In this document: piece after piece, positions 22,639 to 25,570 of the stretch
Numbering within the stretch: position 1 is the first letter of the stretch
How the letters are laid out: every line of letters starts with the position of its first letter
Source of the DNA: Firmicutes bacterium UBA5774
GTDB taxonomy: Bacteria > Bacillota > Clostridia > Peptostreptococcales > Anaerovoracaceae
Direction: 5' to 3'
NCBI GenBank assembly: GCA_002418625.1
Contig: DIEM01000018.1
Coordinates: 54,270 to 79,839 of the forward strand
Length of the DNA: 25,570 nucleotides
Notes under the pieces: model-generated
Databases searched by the model: none
Seen by the model: only the letters and a program-made list of their open reading frames with translations
Told to the model about the DNA's origin: nothing
Position numbers and translations under genes: made by a program

Positions 22639-23566
22639 AAGTCATCCCACCCAGATAATCAAATTTCCTGCCTTGATACGTATCCTGCTCCTCAAGGTTC
22701 CTTTCGATCAGCTCCTTGACCTTCCACCAGCTCATGCCCCAATTGCAGAAGACGGCGTCTTCTTCGGGAGCGCGTCCCGCCAGCCTTTGGACCACGATCC
22801 GCGGAGACAGGTGCTCGAGAAAAGCAATGATCCTTGCAGCATATTCTTCAACACTTATTATATCAAATTCTCCATTCATATACATCTCACAGAGCTTGGT
22901 TTTTTTTTCGATATACAGCGAATGGATCTTGATGTGGTCTATTTGAAGCGCCGACAATATCTTTGCCGTTTCAACCGCATCCTCGTCCGTGTCCCAAGGC
23001 AGATTCAATATCAAATGTACACAAATTTCAAATCCTCTCTGTTTGATCCGAAGCACGGCATCGATGAATTCCGCCAGTGAATGCCCCCTGTTTATTCTGG
23101 CTAACGTATGGTAATTTGCCGTCTGAAGACCAAGCTCGATGCAGACGTCTTTGCCTGAAGCAGCCGCAACAGATCCGATAGCCGCAAGATACGCTTCCGG
23201 AACGCAATCAGGCCGCGTCGCGATGCAAAGCTGGACCACCTCCTGAAATCCCGCGGCGGCTTGGCAGCTGTCCGTCAGTTTTTCGATCGGAATATACGTA
23301 TTCGTATAGTTTTGAAAATAGGCGATGAATTTGGACGCATGATACTTGGGGCCGATATAGCTTATATTCTGTGAAATCTGTTCCGCCACAGTCATGCTGT
23401 CCGGAAGGCTATCGAAGCTTCCGCCTTTTCCTCCGCAGAAAATACAGCCTGACACGCCCTTTCTCCCATCCCGGTTCGGGCAGGTCGCGCCAATGTTGAC
23501 TGGTATCTTATATACCTTTTCACTGTATTTTTCGATCAGATGATCAGAATAAGCGTTATATCTCAA
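22628..23566 (-). CDS. TIGR01212 family radical SAM protein (YhcC type)
   Basis: The 312-residue protein has the family signature CPNRDGRKGVSGCIFC (Cys29, Cys41, Cys44), an atypical spacing of cluster cysteines characteristic of YhcC/TIGR01212. The core includes LCIATRPDCVPEAYL, IELGLQTANYHTLARINRGH and HLILNLPWDTDEDAVETA. The biochemical role of the family is not known to me. It starts with TTG at 23566, with GAGGTG about eight bases upstream. It is the first gene of the nine-gene chain and follows a terminator; its own promoter is not obvious. Confidence 0.92.
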   Translation of the reverse strand: MRYNAYSDHLIEKYSEKVYKIPVNIGATCPNRDGRKGVSGCIFCGGKGGSFDSLPDSMTVAEQISQNISYIGPKYHASKFIAYFQNYTNTYIPIEKLTDSCQAAAGFQEVVQLCIATRPDCVPEAYLAAIGSVAAASGKDVCIELGLQTANYHTLARINRGHSLAEFIDAVLRIKQRGFEICVHLILNLPWDTDEDAVETAKILSALQIDHIKIHSLYIEKKTKLCEMYMNGEFDIISVEEYAARIIAFLEHLSPRIVVQRLAGRAPEEDAVFCNWGMSWWKVKELIERNLEEQDTYQGRKFDYLGGMTYGE

Positions 23567-23583
23567 TGCCCGGCACCTCTATC

Positions 23584-23613
23584 AAAAGTCAGGGCGGTGA
23601 AAAGTCACCGCCC
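23584..23613 (-). terminator. Terminator after the small P-loop ATPase gene
   Basis: A perfect 9-bp stem (GGGCGGTGA with TCACCGCCC) and 4-base loop is followed on the minus strand by TGAC and a short T-run. It lies 27 bases after the ATPase stop and before the radical SAM gene, so it probably separates two transcription units. Confidence 0.75.
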
Positions 23614-23640
23614 GATCGATTTCAACAATTTATTTTCCTG

Positions 23641-24060
23641 TCAATTGATTATTTCGTACTCAGTGACCAGCCCGTTCAGCTCCTTCGCATCCGCGCTGAT
23701 GCTAACCATGAATTCAATCCCGTATTTCGTCGAGATCCTGCTGATCCGTCCAAGGAATCCTGGCAGATCAGGCACCTTGATATTGGTCTGCCTTAAAATG
23801 CTGTCTATGAAAATGACTTCGATATCATGGTTGGAACTGATGATCCCGTATAGGAATCCTATATACTCATCGGTGTTTTTAAGCTCCTCATACTCTTCCA
23901 TATTGATCAGTCTGATATCATGCTTTAAATCGTATAGTATCCTGTTGTTCTTATTTATAAAAATGATATTCCCATTTCTCTTCTCTACGCTGTCATTTGC
24001 AAGGTTAATCATCATCTTTGTTTTGCCGGTGCCTTTTTTGCCTATAAGCAACTTAACCAA
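23641..24060 (-). CDS. Small P-loop ATPase of unknown role
   Basis: The 139-residue protein starts with MVKLLI and Walker A GKKGTGKT (7-14), and has a Walker B-like strand EVIFIDS with Asp86. There is no further domain, no signal peptide and no membrane segment. Similar short clostridial proteins are often labelled PilT-like, but it is too short for a PilT secretion ATPase and no pilus genes are near. It starts with TTG at 24060 behind an AAGGGGG-type Shine-Dalgarno sequence, and has its own promoter and terminator, so it is an independent single-gene unit. Confidence 0.8.
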   Translation of the reverse strand: MVKLLIGKKGTGKTKMMINLANDSVEKRNGNIIFINKNNRILYDLKHDIRLINMEEYEELKNTDEYIGFLYGIISSNHDIEVIFIDSILRQTNIKVPDLPGFLGRISRISTKYGIEFMVSISADAKELNGLVTEYEIIN

Positions 24061-24098
24061 TTTAATCGCCCCCTTTTAATTTTGATTTGGTTTTCTTT

Positions 24099-24127
24099 AT
24101 TATACACTAGCGTGAATAGCGAGGCAA
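24099..24127 (-). promoter_or_regulatory. Sigma-A promoter of the small P-loop ATPase gene
   Basis: On the minus strand TTGCCT (24127-24122) is followed after 17 bases by a perfect TATAAT (24104-24099). It lies about 40 bases before the TTG start. The -35 overlaps one arm of a 9-bp inverted repeat (24123-24131 with 24156-24164, one G-U pair) that spans the end of rlmN and has no T-run. Confidence 0.65.
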
Positions 24128-24149
24128 GGAAGAACGACTTGAATGACGA

Positions 24150-25175
24150 TTATTTTTCCCTGCCAAGCCTGAGTTGTCCGCAAGCCGCGTCGATATCCGT
24201 TCCCATCTCACGCCTGATCGTCGTCTGCACGCCGGCTTCCTCAAGAATCGATCTGAATTCTTCCGTCCGCTCTCTCCCCGAGCCTTTGAAGCCCGTCTCT
24301 GAAACGTCATTCAGGGAAATAAGGTTGACGTGGCACAGCGTTCCCCTGAGCTTTCTCGCGAGTTCTTTGGCATGAGCGGCCGAATCATTGAAATCCCTTA
24401 TCAGCGCATATTCATAAGTCACCCTGCGTCCCGTCCTTTCTGCATGTGCTTTCGCTGCCGCCAATAAATCGTCCATCGGATATCTGGCGCTGATCGGCAT
24501 GAGTTTCTTTCTTATGCCGTCATTCGGCGCGTGCAGAGAGACAGCAAGATTGACCTGCGGCATATCCCGGGCGAATTCATGTATTTGGGGAATCAACCCG
24601 CAAGTCGAGACAGTGATATTGCGCATCCCGATGTTCAAGCCTTCCTTCGCATTCACAAGCTTAATGAAGCGTATCAGATTCTCATAATTATCGAAGGGCT
24701 CTCCGGTGCCCATAATGACGAGATGGCCGATCCTTTCGCCGGCATCTTTTTCGATTGCCAGGATCTGATCTGTCATTTCAGCCGCGGACAGATTCCGCCG
24801 GAGCCCGCCGATGGCCGAAGCGCAAAAGGCACAGCCCATGCGGCACCCGGCCTGCGACGACAGACACACGGAATTGCCGTATTGATACTTCAGAAATACA
24901 CTCTCGATCGTTTGTCCGTCCGACAGCAGAAACAAGTATTTTCTCGTCCCGTCCTTTTCCGACACCTGCTTGCGAGCGATCTCAAGATTCTGAATATACG
25001 CATGCTCCTTGAGTTTTTCGCGCAGTTCCTTACTGATGTCGGTCATCTCATCAAAAGTGCGGGCACCTTTATATAGCCAAGAGAAGACCTGTTTCGCGCG
25101 GAATTTCTTTTCACCGATATTTTCAAAGAAGATTTCGATTTCACTTATTGTCATGTTTTTCAGGTTTGCTTTCAT
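24150..25175 (-). CDS. rlmN: 23S rRNA (adenine2503-C2)-methyltransferase RlmN
   Basis: The 341-residue radical SAM enzyme methylates C2 of A2503 in 23S rRNA and A37 in some tRNAs. An N-terminal helical domain (about 1-85) is followed by the cluster motif CRMGCAFC (Cys111, Cys115, Cys118), GTGEPFDN, NLAVSLHAPND and the C-terminal catalytic Cys332 in AACGQLR. All catalytic elements are present and the length is normal. I start it at the ATG at 25175 with GGTGG just upstream; a longer frame from 25229 would overlap ileS. The gap to ileS is 37 bases. Confidence 0.95.
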   Translation of the reverse strand: MKANLKNMTISEIEIFFENIGEKKFRAKQVFSWLYKGARTFDEMTDISKELREKLKEHAYIQNLEIARKQVSEKDGTRKYLFLLSDGQTIESVFLKYQYGNSVCLSSQAGCRMGCAFCASAIGGLRRNLSAAEMTDQILAIEKDAGERIGHLVIMGTGEPFDNYENLIRFIKLVNAKEGLNIGMRNITVSTCGLIPQIHEFARDMPQVNLAVSLHAPNDGIRKKLMPISARYPMDDLLAAAKAHAERTGRRVTYEYALIRDFNDSAAHAKELARKLRGTLCHVNLISLNDVSETGFKGSGRERTEEFRSILEEAGVQTTIRREMGTDIDAACGQLRLGREK

Positions 25176-25212
25176 ATTTCCACCGCCTTCTTTGGTTTGG
25201 AGATCAGCGCAG

Positions 25213-25570
25213 TCATATCTTTTCGGCATTGATCCCGGTCTTGTGTCCGTTGAGATCGAATTGTTCTAATCCTGTGGCTTTGGTTATGATATCAATGGCG
25301 AGCGTTTCCTTCATGATATAATCGCAATGCTCGTCAATCGCCTTCCGAACCTCCTCATCCGCTTCGACATAGATCCGGATATTGTCCATCATCTGGAAAT
25401 CTTTCTGTTTTCTCATCTGCTGGACCTTGGAGATCAATTCACGCGCCAATCCTTCCGACACCAGCTCCGGCGTGATCGTCGTGTCGATGATCGTGAACAG
25501 ATTGTTTTCCATCGACACTGTAAATCCTTCCTTCGCGGTGATGTTCACATCGATCAGATCCCTGCCGCCG
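25213..25570 (-). CDS. ileS: Isoleucyl-tRNA synthetase, C-terminal end (partial)
   Basis: About 118 codons of the 3' end are present; the gene runs off the window edge, so the start is missing. RDLIDVNITAKEG leads into LDTTIT-like strands (TIIDTTITPELVSEGLARELISKVQQMRKQKDFQMMDNIRIYV), typical of the C-terminal region of the long IleRS form. The cysteine-rich zinc finger that ends the short bacterial form is absent, so this looks like the eukaryote/archaea-like type 2 enzyme, which is found in many Clostridia. Confidence 0.88.
   Translation of the reverse strand, partial: GGRDLIDVNITAKEGFTVSMENNLFTIIDTTITPELVSEGLARELISKVQQMRKQKDFQMMDNIRIYVEADEEVRKAIDEHCDYIMKETLAIDIITKATGLEQFDLNGHKTGINAEKI

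Noticed and set aside
1..25570. CRISPR array
   Set aside because: The repeats present are few, unevenly spaced and of unequal length, with no regular spacers and no cas genes.

Overview
The window looks like chromosomal DNA from a spore-forming, low-to-mid GC Clostridia-type Firmicute. The main evidence is a full-length spo0A. Supporting evidence is strong AGGAGG-type ribosome binding sites, a BMP-family nucleoside ABC cassette, YitT/DUF2179, a TrkH-type K+ transporter, and an IleRS C-terminus without the short-form zinc finger. The species cannot be named from this sequence. Most genes lie on the minus strand; three lie on the plus strand (a small membrane protein, an AI-2E-type permease and a TrkH-type protein).

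Layout. (1) About 1-3400 is gene-poor. It holds several copies of a structured intergenic repeat, some joined to terminator-like hairpins. Between them lie a glycine-rich membrane protein, a minus-strand pair (FAD-linked oxidase, then MTH1187/YqgV-type thiamine-binding protein) and an unrecognised helical protein. (2) 3400-7030 has the two plus-strand transporters. Between them, on the minus strand, is a small membrane-anchored protein gene interrupted by one in-frame TGA. (3) 14694 down to 7033 is a co-directional minus-strand series: BMP lipoprotein, double ABC ATPase, two permeases, a soluble three-PAS histidine kinase and Spo0A. The kinase and spo0A are 13 nt apart and look translationally coupled. 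(4) 23566 down to 14817 is a tightly packed nine-gene minus-strand chain: TIGR01212 radical SAM protein, HAD phosphatase, EamA transporter, CoA-type NUDIX hydrolase, carbon-nitrogen hydrolase, LUD protein, YgiQ radical SAM protein, beta-class DNA methyltransferase and YitT protein. Most junctions are short overlaps or very short gaps. (5) 25570 down to 23641 holds the ileS 3' end, rlmN and a small P-loop ATPase with its own sigma-A-like promoter and terminator.

How the genes may work together. Region 3 places a predicted purine-nucleoside importer directly upstream of a candidate Spo0A kinase and Spo0A. This suggests, but does not prove, a link between nucleoside supply and sporulation commitment. 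Region 4 mixes metabolite repair and scavenging (NUDIX, carbon-nitrogen hydrolase, HAD) with two radical SAM proteins and a DNA methyltransferase that has no restriction partner in view.

There is no CRISPR array, rRNA, convincing tRNA, transposase or phage gene in the window. The most unusual items are the repeat family, the kinase-spo0A pair, the in-frame TGA, the methyltransferase without a visible partner, and a TrkH protein whose third pore loop has Ala where the filter Gly is expected.
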